A DNA stretch of 9,491 nucleotides from Pseudomonas sp. (GTDB lineage Bacteria > Pseudomonadota > Gammaproteobacteria > Pseudomonadales > Pseudomonadaceae). A program made the translations under genes and the position numbers. The stretch is taken from assembly GCF_030147005.1 (NCBI RefSeq), contig NZ_JASLAW010000215.1, forward strand, positions 1 through 9,491, written 5' to 3'. Numbering within the stretch: the stretch's first letter is position 1; every line of letters begins with the position of its first letter. This document shows positions 1 to 7,110 of this stretch, piece by piece. The notes beneath the pieces are model-generated. The model saw only the letters and a program-made list of their open reading frames with translations. It ran no database searches and had not been told where the DNA came from.

Positions 1-36
1 CACTTGCGCTTGCGATCTCTCGTAAGCGGGAGGCGA

Positions 37-64
37 ATTCTACAGCGTTACACGCTGCTGTCAA
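37..64 (-). promoter_or_regulatory. Proximal strong sigma-70 promoter (rRNA-operon P2-like), reading left
   Basis: On the minus strand there is a consensus -35 TTGACA (64 to 59), a 16-base spacer and a -10 TAGAAT (42 to 37). It is followed by a GC-rich discriminator TCGCCTCCCGC (36 to 26) and preceded by an A-rich stretch GTTGAAAAAGAGG that could act as an UP element. A short 16-bp spacer plus a GC-rich discriminator is the known layout of stringently controlled rRNA promoters. No gene in the window lies downstream, so transcription runs out over base 1. From memory, the sequence from the -35 into the start of the leader matches the region just upstream of 16S rRNA in fluorescent pseudomonads. 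The promoter call is direct from sequence; the rRNA assignment is inference. Confidence 0.78.
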
Positions 65-182
65 CACCTCTTTTTCAACTTCCTTTTGGCTTCGATGAAC
101 TGAAGCGACCTGCTGCCGAAACCTACTTAACCCATTGTTTATCAAGGAGTTTTCCGTTTCGACTGCGCCGGAAGTGGGGCGA

Positions 183-210
183 ATTATAGACTTCCAGAAT
201 CTGCCGTCAA
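183..210 (-). promoter_or_regulatory. Distal strong sigma-70 promoter (rRNA-operon P1-like), reading left
   Basis: The minus strand shows -35 TTGACG (210 to 205), a 16-base spacer and a perfect -10 TATAAT (188 to 183). The discriminator is the GC-rich TCGCCCCACTTCC, and an A-rich stretch GAAATGTGAAAAAGATGG lies upstream. It has the same architecture as the promoter 146 bases downstream (37-64), so the pair forms a tandem P1/P2 arrangement reading left. Tandem promoters of this kind are typical of rRNA operons and give growth-rate and ppGpp control. Short reading frames that cross this element have no credible start or codon pattern and are not genes. Confidence 0.78.
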
Positions 211-260
211 CCATCTTTTTCACATTTCTGTCATATAGGTCAAAAAGCCCCGAAAAGACA

Positions 261-286
261 AAGGCCGGCCCCAAGGGGCCGGCCTT
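261..286 (-). terminator. Rho-independent terminator of the beta-alanine operon
   Basis: AAGGCCGGCCCC (261-272) and GGGGCCGGCCTT (275-286) are perfect inverted repeats, giving a very GC-rich stem of about 10-12 bp with a minimal loop. On the minus strand the stem is followed by a U-rich tail (TTTGTCTTTT, then a TTTTT run further on). It begins 14 bases past the stop codon of the dehydrogenase gene. It would end the bauA-mmsA transcript and keep it from running into the strong leftward promoters about 50 bases further on. Confidence 0.85.
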
Positions 287-300
287 CTGCTTACCCACCT

Positions 301-1794
301 TTACAAGCTTGGGAAAGCAAACTGAGAGGCTTCGTGGCTGGCCCGTTGCGGCCAGCGTTGGGTGATCGCCTTGCGACGGGTGTAGAAACGCACCCCATCC
401 GGCCCATAAGCATGCAAGTCGCCAAACAGCGAACGCTTCCAGCCACCAAAGCTGTGATAAGCCACCGGCACCGGTAGTGGAACATTCACCCCCACCATGC
501 CCACTTCGATTTCATCACAGAACAGACGCGCCGCCTCACCGTCGCGGGTGAAGATGCAGGTACCGTTGCCGTATTCATGGTCGTTGATCAATTGCATCGC
601 CGCTTCCAGGCTATCCACCCGCACCACGCACAACACCGGGCCGAAGATTTCTTCTTTATAGATGCGCATCTCAGGAGTCACACGATCAAACAGGCTACCA
701 CCGAGGAAGAACCCGTTTTCATGCCCGGCAACGCTCAAACCACGACCGTCAACAACCAACTCAGCCCCAGCCGACACCCCGTCTTCTATATAACCACTGA
801 CTTTGTCCCGCGCCTGCCCCGTCACCAGCGGTCCCATATCCAGGCCACAGGTCGTGCCCGCGCCGATCTTCAACGCCTTGACCTGCGGCACCAGCTTGGC
901 AATCAACGCATCCGCTACCTGGTCACCCACGCACACCGCCACCGAGATAGCCATGCAACGTTCACCGCAGGAACCATACGCCGCGCCCATCAAGGCACTG
1001 ACGGCGTTGTCCAGATCAGCGTCAGGCATCAGCACGGCATGGTTCTTCGCCCCGCCCAGTGCCTGCACACGCTTGCCGCGCTTGGTTGCTTCGGAATAGA
1101 TGTACTCAGCAATCGGCGTCGATCCTACAAAGCTCAGCGCTTTTACTTCGGGCGCTTCGATCAACGCATCCACCGCGCCCTTATCACCATGTACAACGCT
1201 CAGCACACCTTTAGGCAGCCCCGCTTCCTGCAACAATTGCGCGATCAGCAGCGTTGAGCTCGGGTCACGCTCAGACGGTTTGAGGATGAAACAGTTACCG
1301 CACACAATCGCCAGCGGATACATCCACAACGGCACCATCGCCGGAAAGTTGAACGGCGTAATACCCGCCACCACGCCCAGCGGCTGGAAATCCGACCAGG
1401 CATCAATGTTCGGGCCCACGTTGCGGCTGTATTCACCCTTGAGAATCTCCGGCGCCGAGCACGCGTACTCCACGTTTTCGATACCACGCTTCAACTCACC
1501 GGCGGCATCTTCCAGCGTCTTGCCGTGCTCTTCGCTGATCAACTGCGAGATACGTGCTTCGTTCTGTTCCAGCAACTGCTTGAAACGGAACATTACCTGC
1601 GCACGTTTGGCCGGCGGCGTATTACGCCAGGCCGGGAACGCCGCCTTGGCCGAGTCGATCGCCTGTTGAATGGTTTCGCGACTGGCCAGCGGCACATGGT
1701 GAATCACCTGGCCAGTGGATGGGTTGTACACGTCGGCACTGCGACCGCTGTCATTAACCAATTCACCGTTGATCAAATGCTGGATGAGACTCAT
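301..1794 (-). CDS. mmsA: CoA-acylating (methyl)malonate-semialdehyde dehydrogenase
   Basis: This 497-residue enzyme of the aldehyde dehydrogenase superfamily oxidises malonate semialdehyde (from beta-alanine) to acetyl-CoA and CO2, or methylmalonate semialdehyde (from valine) to propionyl-CoA, using NAD and CoA in the cytosol. Visible landmarks are the nucleotide-binding PFNFP (147-151) and KPSE (172-175), FVGSTPIAEYIY (222-233), the family-typical GGAKNH (247-252), the catalytic cysteine in GERCMA (Cys280) and EEIFGPV (381-387). Length matches the family. The chosen ATG has GGAG six bases upstream. It starts 39 bp after the aminotransferase stop, so the two genes form an operon ended by the hairpin at 261-286. 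The partner gene suggests the malonate-semialdehyde role (called bauC in P. aeruginosa), but the valine-pathway activity cannot be excluded from sequence. The symbol mmsA names the family. Confidence 0.93.
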   Translation of the reverse strand: MSLIQHLINGELVNDSGRSADVYNPSTGQVIHHVPLASRETIQQAIDSAKAAFPAWRNTPPAKRAQVMFRFKQLLEQNEARISQLISEEHGKTLEDAAGELKRGIENVEYACSAPEILKGEYSRNVGPNIDAWSDFQPLGVVAGITPFNFPAMVPLWMYPLAIVCGNCFILKPSERDPSSTLLIAQLLQEAGLPKGVLSVVHGDKGAVDALIEAPEVKALSFVGSTPIAEYIYSEATKRGKRVQALGGAKNHAVLMPDADLDNAVSALMGAAYGSCGERCMAISVAVCVGDQVADALIAKLVPQVKALKIGAGTTCGLDMGPLVTGQARDKVSGYIEDGVSAGAELVVDGRGLSVAGHENGFFLGGSLFDRVTPEMRIYKEEIFGPVLCVVRVDSLEAAMQLINDHEYGNGTCIFTRDGEAARLFCDEIEVGMVGVNVPLPVPVAYHSFGGWKRSLFGDLHAYGPDGVRFYTRRKAITQRWPQRASHEASQFAFPSL

Positions 1795-1833
1795 GCAGGG
1801 CTCCGGAAAAGGTGTTCTATATAGAAGGAGAAA

Positions 1834-3183
1834 TCAGTCGATCTTGTTCAGCACTTCACCGACCGCATCGAACAGGCGATCCAGATCCTGTGGCTTGCTG
1901 TTGAAGGTTGGCCCGAACTGCAGGGTGTCACCGCCGAAGCGCACGTAGAAACCGGCTTTCCAGAGCGCCATTCCGGCCTCGAACGGACGCACGATGGCAT
2001 CACCGTCACGTGGGGCAATCTGGATGGCTCCGGCCAGGCCGTAGTTACGGATATCAATCACGTTCTTGCTGCCCTTCAAGCCATGCAGTGCATTCTCAAA
2101 GTGCGGTGCGACTTCGGCTACGCTCTGCACGAGGTTTTCCTTCAGCAGCAGGTCCAGCGCTGCGAGGCCGGCCGCGCAGGCCACCGGATGCGCCGAATAG
2201 GTGTAGCCGTGGGGGAACTCCACTGCGTACTCCGGCGTCGCCTGGTTCATGAAGGTCTGATAGATCTCGCTGCTGGCAATCACCGCGCCCATTGGGATCG
2301 CGCCGTTGGTGACTTGCTTGGCGATGCACATCAAGTCCGGAGTCACGCCAAAGCTGTCGGCGCCGAACATCGAACCGGTGCGGCCGAAACCGGTGATCAC
2401 CTCGTCGAACACCAGCAAAATGTTGTGCTGATCGCAGATCTCGCGCAGGCGCTTGAGGTAGCCCTGCGGCGGCACCAACACGCCGGCGGAACCGGCCATC
2501 GGTTCGACAAACACCGCAGCGATGTTCGACGCGTCGTGCAGCTCAATCAGCTTGAGCAGCTCTTCGGCCAACGCGACACCGCCCTGCTCCGGCATGCCCC
2601 GGGAGAAAGCATTGCTCGCCAGCAACGTATGCGGCAGATGGTCGACATCCATCATGGCCTGACCAAACATCTTACGGTTACCGTTGACGCCACCAAGGCT
2701 GGTCCCGGCAATGTTTACACCGTGGTAACCACGGGCGCGGCCGATCATCTTGGTTTTGGTGGCCTGGCCCTTCAGGCGCCAGTAGGCGCGCACCATCTTC
2801 ACCGCGGTATCCGCGCACTCGGAACCGGAGTCGGTGAAAAACACATGGTTCAGGTTGCCCGGAGTCAGGTAGGTGATTTTTTCCGCGAGCTGAAAGGACA
2901 ACGGATGGCCGTATTGGAAGGCCGGTGAGTAGTCCAAAGTGCCCAATTGCTTGGCCACCGCTTCCTGAATTTCCTTGCGCGTATGCCCGGCACCGCAGGT
3001 CCACAGGCCCGACAGCGAATCATAGACCTTGCGCCCCTTGTCATCGGTCAACCAACTGCCCTCGGCGGCCACGATTAAACGTGGATCGCGCTGAAAGTTA
3101 CGGTTGGCGGTGTAAGGCATCCAGTGGGCGTCCAGCTTGAGCTGGCTGGCCAGGGAGAATGGGGCGTTTTCCGGCATGTTCAT
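1834..3183 (-). CDS. bauA: Omega-amino acid (beta-alanine):pyruvate aminotransferase
   Basis: A class III, PLP-dependent aminotransferase that moves the amino group of beta-alanine (and other omega-amines) to pyruvate, giving malonate semialdehyde and L-alanine. From the ATG at 3183 the protein is 449 residues, the length I recall for the crystallised P. putida omega-amino acid:pyruvate aminotransferase, and it reads almost identically from MNMPE to the C-terminus. Landmarks are LWTCGAGH (60-67), the phosphate-binding SGSEC (119-123), RGYHG (151-155), FDEVITGFGR (259-268, Asp260 to the PLP nitrogen), the PLP lysine in CIAKQVTNG (Lys289) and YVRFGGD (413-419, Arg415 likely binding the substrate carboxylate). 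The frame stays open to 3291. The start at 3183 is preferred for its GAGG eight bases upstream and the family length. It is the first gene of an operon with the dehydrogenase, which uses its product. Confidence 0.95.
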   Translation of the reverse strand: MNMPENAPFSLASQLKLDAHWMPYTANRNFQRDPRLIVAAEGSWLTDDKGRKVYDSLSGLWTCGAGHTRKEIQEAVAKQLGTLDYSPAFQYGHPLSFQLAEKITYLTPGNLNHVFFTDSGSECADTAVKMVRAYWRLKGQATKTKMIGRARGYHGVNIAGTSLGGVNGNRKMFGQAMMDVDHLPHTLLASNAFSRGMPEQGGVALAEELLKLIELHDASNIAAVFVEPMAGSAGVLVPPQGYLKRLREICDQHNILLVFDEVITGFGRTGSMFGADSFGVTPDLMCIAKQVTNGAIPMGAVIASSEIYQTFMNQATPEYAVEFPHGYTYSAHPVACAAGLAALDLLLKENLVQSVAEVAPHFENALHGLKGSKNVIDIRNYGLAGAIQIAPRDGDAIVRPFEAGMALWKAGFYVRFGGDTLQFGPTFNSKPQDLDRLFDAVGEVLNKID

Positions 3184-3309
3184 CAGCAAAACCTCGCAAG
3201 GCAAAAGGCAGCGTCGGGAATGAAAAAGCATTGTTGCAGCTAAGTTGCCACGGAGATAAAGTCTGTGAAATTCAACTCTTCTAACCTTCATTCAGGACTT
3301 CACTAAACT
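3184..3309. promoter_or_regulatory. Divergent control region between the aminotransferase operon and the LysR gene
   Basis: 126 bp separate the two divergent start codons, the usual place for a LysR-type operator controlling both directions. The middle is AT-richer than the flanks. Possible but weak promoter elements for the leftward operon include TTAGAA (about 3281-3276) and TTTATC (about 3257-3252). A short direct repeat, TTGCAGCTAAGTTGCC (3233-3248), lies in the region. I cannot assign a definite T-N11-A operator. The functional call rests on gene layout. Confidence 0.5.
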
Positions 3310-4230
3310 ATGAGCAGCCGTCGGCCCGACCCCCTGGCTCAGGTCAGCGACTTCGATATCCGCTTGCTGCGCATCTTTCGTAGCGTGGTGGAGAGCGGTG
3401 GGTTTTCGGCGGCGGAAACCGTACTGGGGATTGGCCGTTCGGCCATCAGCCAGCAAATGGGCGACCTGGAACAACGCCTCGGGCTCAGACTTTGCCAACG
3501 TGGGCGCGCCGGGTTCTCGCTGACTGAAGAGGGCCGCGAGGTCTATCAGTCGGCATTGCAACTGTTGAGCGCTTTGGAAAGTTTTCGCACCGAAGTCAAC
3601 GGCCTGCACCAGCACTTGCGCGGAGAGCTGATCATCGGCCTCACCGACAATCTCGTCACCCTGCCTCATATGCGTATCACCCACGCCCTGGCGCAATTGA
3701 AGGAACGTGGCCCGGATGTGCAGATTCAGATCCGCATGATCGCGCCCAACGAAGTAGAGCAAGGTGTACTCGACGGCCGTTTGCACGTTGGCGTGGTGCC
3801 CCAGGCCAGCGCTTTGTCCGGCCTGGAATACCAGCCGTTGTACAGTGAGCGCTCGCTGCTTTATTGCGCAGTTGGCCATCCGCTATTTTATGTCGATGAC
3901 AAACAACTGGACGATGCACGCCTCGACAGCCAGGACGCCATCGCGCCCACCTTCCGCTTGCCCGCCGATATCCAGGCCCATTACCAGGCGCTCACTTGCA
4001 CGGCCAGCGCCTCGGACCGCGAAGGCATGGCGTTTCTGATCCTCACCGGCCGCTATATCGGCTACTTGCCCGACCACTACGCCAGCCTGTGGGTACAGCA
4101 GGGCCGACTGCGCGCGCTGAAACCGGCTACACGCTTTTACGATTTAAGCCTGGCATCGGTCACGCGCAAGGGGCGTCGCCCCCATTTGGTGCTGGAAAGT
4201 TTTCTGGAAAGCCTGGCGGCAACACGCTGA
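3310..4230 (+). CDS. LysR-family transcriptional regulator, divergent from the beta-alanine operon
   Basis: 306 residues, the normal LysR length. The N-terminal winged helix-turn-helix covers about residues 14-73 (DFDIRLLRIFRSVVESGGFSAA, then a recognition helix around GRSAISQQMGDLEQRLG). A linker helix and a periplasmic-binding-protein-like effector domain follow (about 97-300; it opens with LRGELIIGLTDNLVTLPH). The ATG at 3310 has AGGA 12 bases upstream, a rather long spacing, but it gives a standard N-terminus. Its position, divergent from bauA, argues that it controls that operon and itself, perhaps with beta-alanine or a related metabolite as effector. A LysR gene also neighbours the beta-alanine genes of P. 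aeruginosa (from memory). It could also control the permease that follows 51 bp downstream with no clear terminator between. The effector is unknown. Confidence 0.9.
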   Translation: MSSRRPDPLAQVSDFDIRLLRIFRSVVESGGFSAAETVLGIGRSAISQQMGDLEQRLGLRLCQRGRAGFSLTEEGREVYQSALQLLSALESFRTEVNGLHQHLRGELIIGLTDNLVTLPHMRITHALAQLKERGPDVQIQIRMIAPNEVEQGVLDGRLHVGVVPQASALSGLEYQPLYSERSLLYCAVGHPLFYVDDKQLDDARLDSQDAIAPTFRLPADIQAHYQALTCTASASDREGMAFLILTGRYIGYLPDHYASLWVQQGRLRALKPATRFYDLSLASVTRKGRRPHLVLESFLESLAATR

Positions 4231-4281
4231 CTCGGGCCTCACAGAAAAAGCTGAGCAGGTGGACAGTTTTTTGCAAGGCAC

Positions 4282-5712
4282 ATGGACCTTGAACCGTCCG
4301 CCCCGAGTCGACCCGCCATGCCACCAGAATCCTCCAGCCCCAACGACCTGATTTACGGCCTCAACGACCGCCCCAAACCACTGCCCGCCCTGCTGGCCGC
4401 CCTGCAACATGTGCTGGCCGCGTTCGTCGGCATTATCACTCCGCCATTGATCATCGGCTCCACCCTGGGCCTCACCGCACACCTGCCCTACTTGATCAGC
4501 ATGGCGCTGATGGTTTCCGGCGTCGGCACGTTCATCCAGGCGCGCAGGCCGTTTGGTATCGGCGCGGGCATGATCTGCCTGCAGGGCACCAGCTTTGCGT
4601 TCCTGGGCGCGGTGCTGTCAGCCGGCTTTCTGGTCAAGCAACGCGGCGGCAGCCCCGAGGACATCCTGGCGATGATCTTCGGCGTGTGCTTTTTCGGCGC
4701 CTTGGTGCAAATGGTGCTGAGCCGCTTTATCGGCCAACTGCGGCGGGTCATCACGCCCTTGGTGACCGGGATTGTGATTACGCTGATCGGCATCAGCCTG
4801 ATCAAAGTGGGCATTACCGACCTTGGCGGCGGGTTCAACGCCCCGGACTTCGGCGCCCCCGCCAACTTGGCCCTCGGCCTGTTCGTGGTATTGACGATCA
4901 TTCTGCTCAACCGCTCGAACACGCCCTGGGTACGCCTTTGCGCCATTATCATCGGCCTGGCCTTCGGCAGCCTGGCCGCCTGGTTCAGCGGCAAGCTGGT
5001 GCCCCAAGCGTTGCCGGACTTGCCGTTGATCAGCCTGCCTGTACCGTTTCGCTTTGGTTTCAACTTCGACTGGAGCGCTTTCCTGCCAATCGCGCTGATT
5101 TATCTGATCAGCAGCATCGAAACCGTCGGCGACCTCACCGCCAACTGCATGATCGCCCGCCAACCCATCAGCGGTGCGTCTTATATAAGCCGACTCAAAG
5201 GCGGCGTACTGGGTGATGGCGTCAGTTGTATGATCGCCGCCACCTTCAGCGCCTTCCCCAATACCACGTTCGCGCAAAACAACGGCGTGATCCAACTCAC
5301 CGGCGTGGCCAGCCGTTATGTCGGTTTGTACATCGGCGTGGTGTTGGTTTGTCTTGGGTTGTTTCCCATGATCGGCGCGGTACTGCAGCAAATCCCCAAA
5401 CCGGTGCTGGGCGGTGCAACGCTGGTCATGTTCGGCAGCGTCGCCGCAGCCGGCGTGCGCATCCTGGCCCAGGCGCCGCTGGACCGACGCAGCATGCTGA
5501 TCATCGCCACTTCGTTCGGGGTCGGCTTGGGCATCGCCGCCCAGCCCAACCTGCTGCACCTGATGCCGACACTGGTGCAGAACCTGTTCGACTCCGCCAT
5601 CACCAGCGGTGGCCTGACCGCCATCGTGCTGTGCCTGCTACTACCCGAAGCCAAAACCACCCACACCGCTGCAAATCACACGCCCGAAAGCGACTCCCTG
5701 GAATCGCTTTGA
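4282..5712 (+). CDS. NCS2-family nucleobase:proton symporter (xanthine/uracil/urate type)
   Basis: A 476-residue inner-membrane permease importing a purine or pyrimidine base with protons. The hydropathy pattern gives about 12-14 membrane segments. NCS2 hallmarks are visible: the QH pair in TM1 (residues 42-43, LQHVLAAFVG), SSIETVGDLTA (278-287) with the substrate-site acids Glu280 and Asp284, and the family signature QNNGVIQLTG (332-341). The NTTFAQNNGVIQLTGVASR context resembles xanthine and urate carriers more than the shorter UraA uracil carriers, but sequence alone does not settle the substrate. The ATG at 4282 has AAGG close upstream; the in-frame ATG at 4318 (12 codons in) has no better site. 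It lies 51 bp after the LysR gene and 87 bp before the RutR-like regulator. Confidence 0.93.
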   Translation: MDLEPSAPSRPAMPPESSSPNDLIYGLNDRPKPLPALLAALQHVLAAFVGIITPPLIIGSTLGLTAHLPYLISMALMVSGVGTFIQARRPFGIGAGMICLQGTSFAFLGAVLSAGFLVKQRGGSPEDILAMIFGVCFFGALVQMVLSRFIGQLRRVITPLVTGIVITLIGISLIKVGITDLGGGFNAPDFGAPANLALGLFVVLTIILLNRSNTPWVRLCAIIIGLAFGSLAAWFSGKLVPQALPDLPLISLPVPFRFGFNFDWSAFLPIALIYLISSIETVGDLTANCMIARQPISGASYISRLKGGVLGDGVSCMIAATFSAFPNTTFAQNNGVIQLTGVASRYVGLYIGVVLVCLGLFPMIGAVLQQIPKPVLGGATLVMFGSVAAAGVRILAQAPLDRRSMLIIATSFGVGLGIAAQPNLLHLMPTLVQNLFDSAITSGGLTAIVLCLLLPEAKTTHTAANHTPESDSLESL

Positions 5713-5720
5713 CGGTTTTA
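5687..5720 (+). terminator. Possible weak terminator or attenuator at the end of the permease gene
   Basis: AAAGCGACTCC (5687-5697) and GGAATCGCTTT (5700-5710) are inverted repeats with one mismatch. They give a stem of up to 11 bp that overlaps the last codons and the first base of the stop codon. GACGGTTTTATTG follows, with a short interrupted T-run. The stem is only moderately GC-rich and the T-run is poor, so it may only partly stop transcription toward the regulator gene. Confidence 0.35.
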
Positions 5721-5799
5721 TTGCATCAACACTTGTCTGAGGCTTGAGGGTGGGTTATCTGTGCACACGTCGCCTCTATCGATCAGCACGGAAACCTCC

Positions 5800-6459
5800 A
5801 TGAGCCTCGAAGTTCCTGCCCATAGCAACCACGCCGGTAAACCCGCCAGCCGCATTCGGCAAAAGAACGAACAAGCGATTCTCCAGGCTGCTGAAGATGA
5901 GTTCGCGCGCCACGGCTACAAGGGCACCAGCATGAACACCATCGCTGCCAGTGCCGGGCTGCCCAAAGCCAACTTGCACTATTACTTCACCAACAAGTTG
6001 GGCCTGTACATTGCGGTGCTCAGCAATATTCTCGAATTGTGGGACAGCACGTTCAACGCGCTGACCGCCGAGGACGACCCGGCCGTGGCCCTCTCCCGTT
6101 ATATCCGCACCAAGATGGAGTTCTCACGCCGCCAGCCGCAGGCCTCGCGAATCTTCGCCATGGAGATCATCAGCGGCGGCGAATGCCTCACCGAATATTT
6201 CAGCCAGGACTACCGCGCCTGGTTCAGCGGCCGTGCGGCAGTGTTCCAGGCCTGGATCGATGCCGGCAAGATGGACCCCATCGACCCGGTGCATTTGATT
6301 TTCCTGCTGTGGGGCAGCACTCAGCACTACGCCGACTTCGCCACTCAGATCTGCCGCGTCACGGGTCGCACCAAGCTGACCAAGCAGGATATGGAAGACG
6401 CCGGCACCAATCTGATCCACATCATTCTCAAAGGCTGTGGCATCAAGCCGGCCCAATAA
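5800..6459 (+). CDS. rutR: RutR-like TetR-family regulator
   Basis: A 219-residue TetR-type regulator whose body aligns by eye with E. coli RutR, the uracil/thymine-sensing regulator of pyrimidine breakdown. The N-terminal helix-turn-helix spans about residues 20-70 (AILQAAEDEFARHGYKGTSMNTIAASAGLPKANLHYYF). The C-terminal domain carries PQASRIFAMEI (113-123) and PIDPVHLIFLLWGSTQHYADFA (160-181). In my recollection of E. coli RutR the matching Trp167 and Gln171 contact uracil; both are kept here (Trp171, Gln175), which supports nucleobase sensing. An in-frame GTG at 5761 would add 13 residues. The ATG at 5800, with GGA upstream, fits the RutR N-terminus better. It lies between a nucleobase permease and the YigZ gene and probably controls neighbouring or distant nucleobase genes. 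I found no clear copy of the E. coli RutR palindrome nearby. Confidence 0.88.
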   Translation: MSLEVPAHSNHAGKPASRIRQKNEQAILQAAEDEFARHGYKGTSMNTIAASAGLPKANLHYYFTNKLGLYIAVLSNILELWDSTFNALTAEDDPAVALSRYIRTKMEFSRRQPQASRIFAMEIISGGECLTEYFSQDYRAWFSGRAAVFQAWIDAGKMDPIDPVHLIFLLWGSTQHYADFATQICRVTGRTKLTKQDMEDAGTNLIHIILKGCGIKPAQ

Positions 6460-6471
6460 ACGAAGCGACTT

Positions 6472-7053
6472 ATGCCTTTCACGCTGACTGGCCTTTGCGA
6501 ATTTCGTGAAGAAATACGCAAAAGCCGCTTTATCACCCTGGCGACGCCGATTACCAGCCCGCACGACGCCCAGGCGTTTTTCGAGCAGCACAGCGACCTC
6601 GACGCCACGCATAACTGCTGGGCCTGGAAACTGGGCGATCAATACCGCAGCAACGACGATGGCGAACCCGGCGGTACTGCCGGGCGGCCGATCCTTGCAG
6701 CCATCGAAGCCCAGGGCTTTGATCTGGTCGCGGTGCTGGTCATTCGCTGGTACGGCGGGATTCAACTAGGCACCGGTGGCCTCGCCCGTGCCTACGGCGG
6801 CGGCGCGAACAAATGCCTGCAGAATGCCGAGCGCATCGAGCTGATCAGTCGTGTACCACTGCGGTGCGCCTGCGGTTTTTCCGAGTTGAACCTGTTGAAG
6901 CTGCGCGTTGCCGAACTGGACGGGTTGGTTGTAGAAGAAACCTTCACCGCCAACGGCGTGGAGTTGCAACTGGCCCTGGGCGAAGCACACATCGACACGT
7001 TGCAAACCCAGCTCGCCGACCTGAGCCGGGGACGCATCCTGCTGCAACGCTGA
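6472..7053 (+). CDS. yigZ: YigZ/IMPACT-family protein
   Basis: 193 residues with two domains. The N-terminal IMPACT (UPF0029) fold carries the signature GEPGGTAGRPIL (about 63-74) and VIRWYGGIQLGTGGLARAY (about 85-103). The C-terminal half (about 130-193) fits the ferredoxin-like DUF1949 domain of YigZ proteins. Yeast and animal IMPACT proteins inhibit the kinase Gcn2; the bacterial role is not established, though nucleic-acid or ribosome contact has been proposed. It starts 12 bp after the rutR-like stop with only a weak GAAG as ribosome site, so it is probably co-transcribed with that gene. No functional tie to nucleobase use is visible from sequence. Confidence 0.92.
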   Translation: MPFTLTGLCEFREEIRKSRFITLATPITSPHDAQAFFEQHSDLDATHNCWAWKLGDQYRSNDDGEPGGTAGRPILAAIEAQGFDLVAVLVIRWYGGIQLGTGGLARAYGGGANKCLQNAERIELISRVPLRCACGFSELNLLKLRVAELDGLVVEETFTANGVELQLALGEAHIDTLQTQLADLSRGRILLQR

Positions 7054-7110
7054 AACTGCTACTGTTGCTCACCGCAACTCCCTGAACCGCGACTCCAAAG
7101 GAAGCTTTTC

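Larger units (their letters stand above)
28..228. repeat. Imperfect direct repeat formed by the two tandem promoters
   Basis: About 50 bases around 30-82 and 176-227 align with an offset of 146 bases. Shared blocks are GGCGAATT, CTG(C)xGTCAAC and CTTTTTCA, with a one-base indel near the T-run. The shared blocks are the promoter elements and their upstream A/T-rich tracts, seen here in reverse complement. The repeat is therefore best explained as duplicated promoter architecture rather than a mobile repeat. The spacer of about 95 bases between the copies holds no gene. Confidence 0.6.

Noticed and set aside
4..365. Two overlapping plus-strand reading frames of 61 and 76 codons at the left edge
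   Set aside because: They run across the reverse complement of two strong promoters and the terminator hairpin, lack ribosome sites, and encode no recognisable protein features.
577..1257. 226-codon plus-strand frame inside the dehydrogenase gene
   Set aside because: Antisense shadow of a well-identified gene in GC-rich DNA; low-complexity Arg/His-rich product without a domain.
2083..2928. 281-codon plus-strand frame opposite the aminotransferase gene
   Set aside because: Antisense shadow; the minus-strand frame encodes a complete conserved enzyme, and this product is His/Arg/Gly-rich with no recognisable fold.
4618..5559. 313-codon minus-strand frame opposite the permease gene
   Set aside because: Product is a hydrophilic Asp/His/Gln-rich shadow of a membrane-protein gene; no ribosome site or motif.
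5713..5799. RutR operator upstream of the RutR-like gene
   Set aside because: I looked for a TTGACCA-NN-TGGTCAA-like palindrome and saw none; no other convincing symmetric site is present.
7064..7078. GTTGC-TCACC-GCAAC as a terminator after yigZ
   Set aside because: Only a 5-bp stem and no T-run follows; expected by chance in this base composition.
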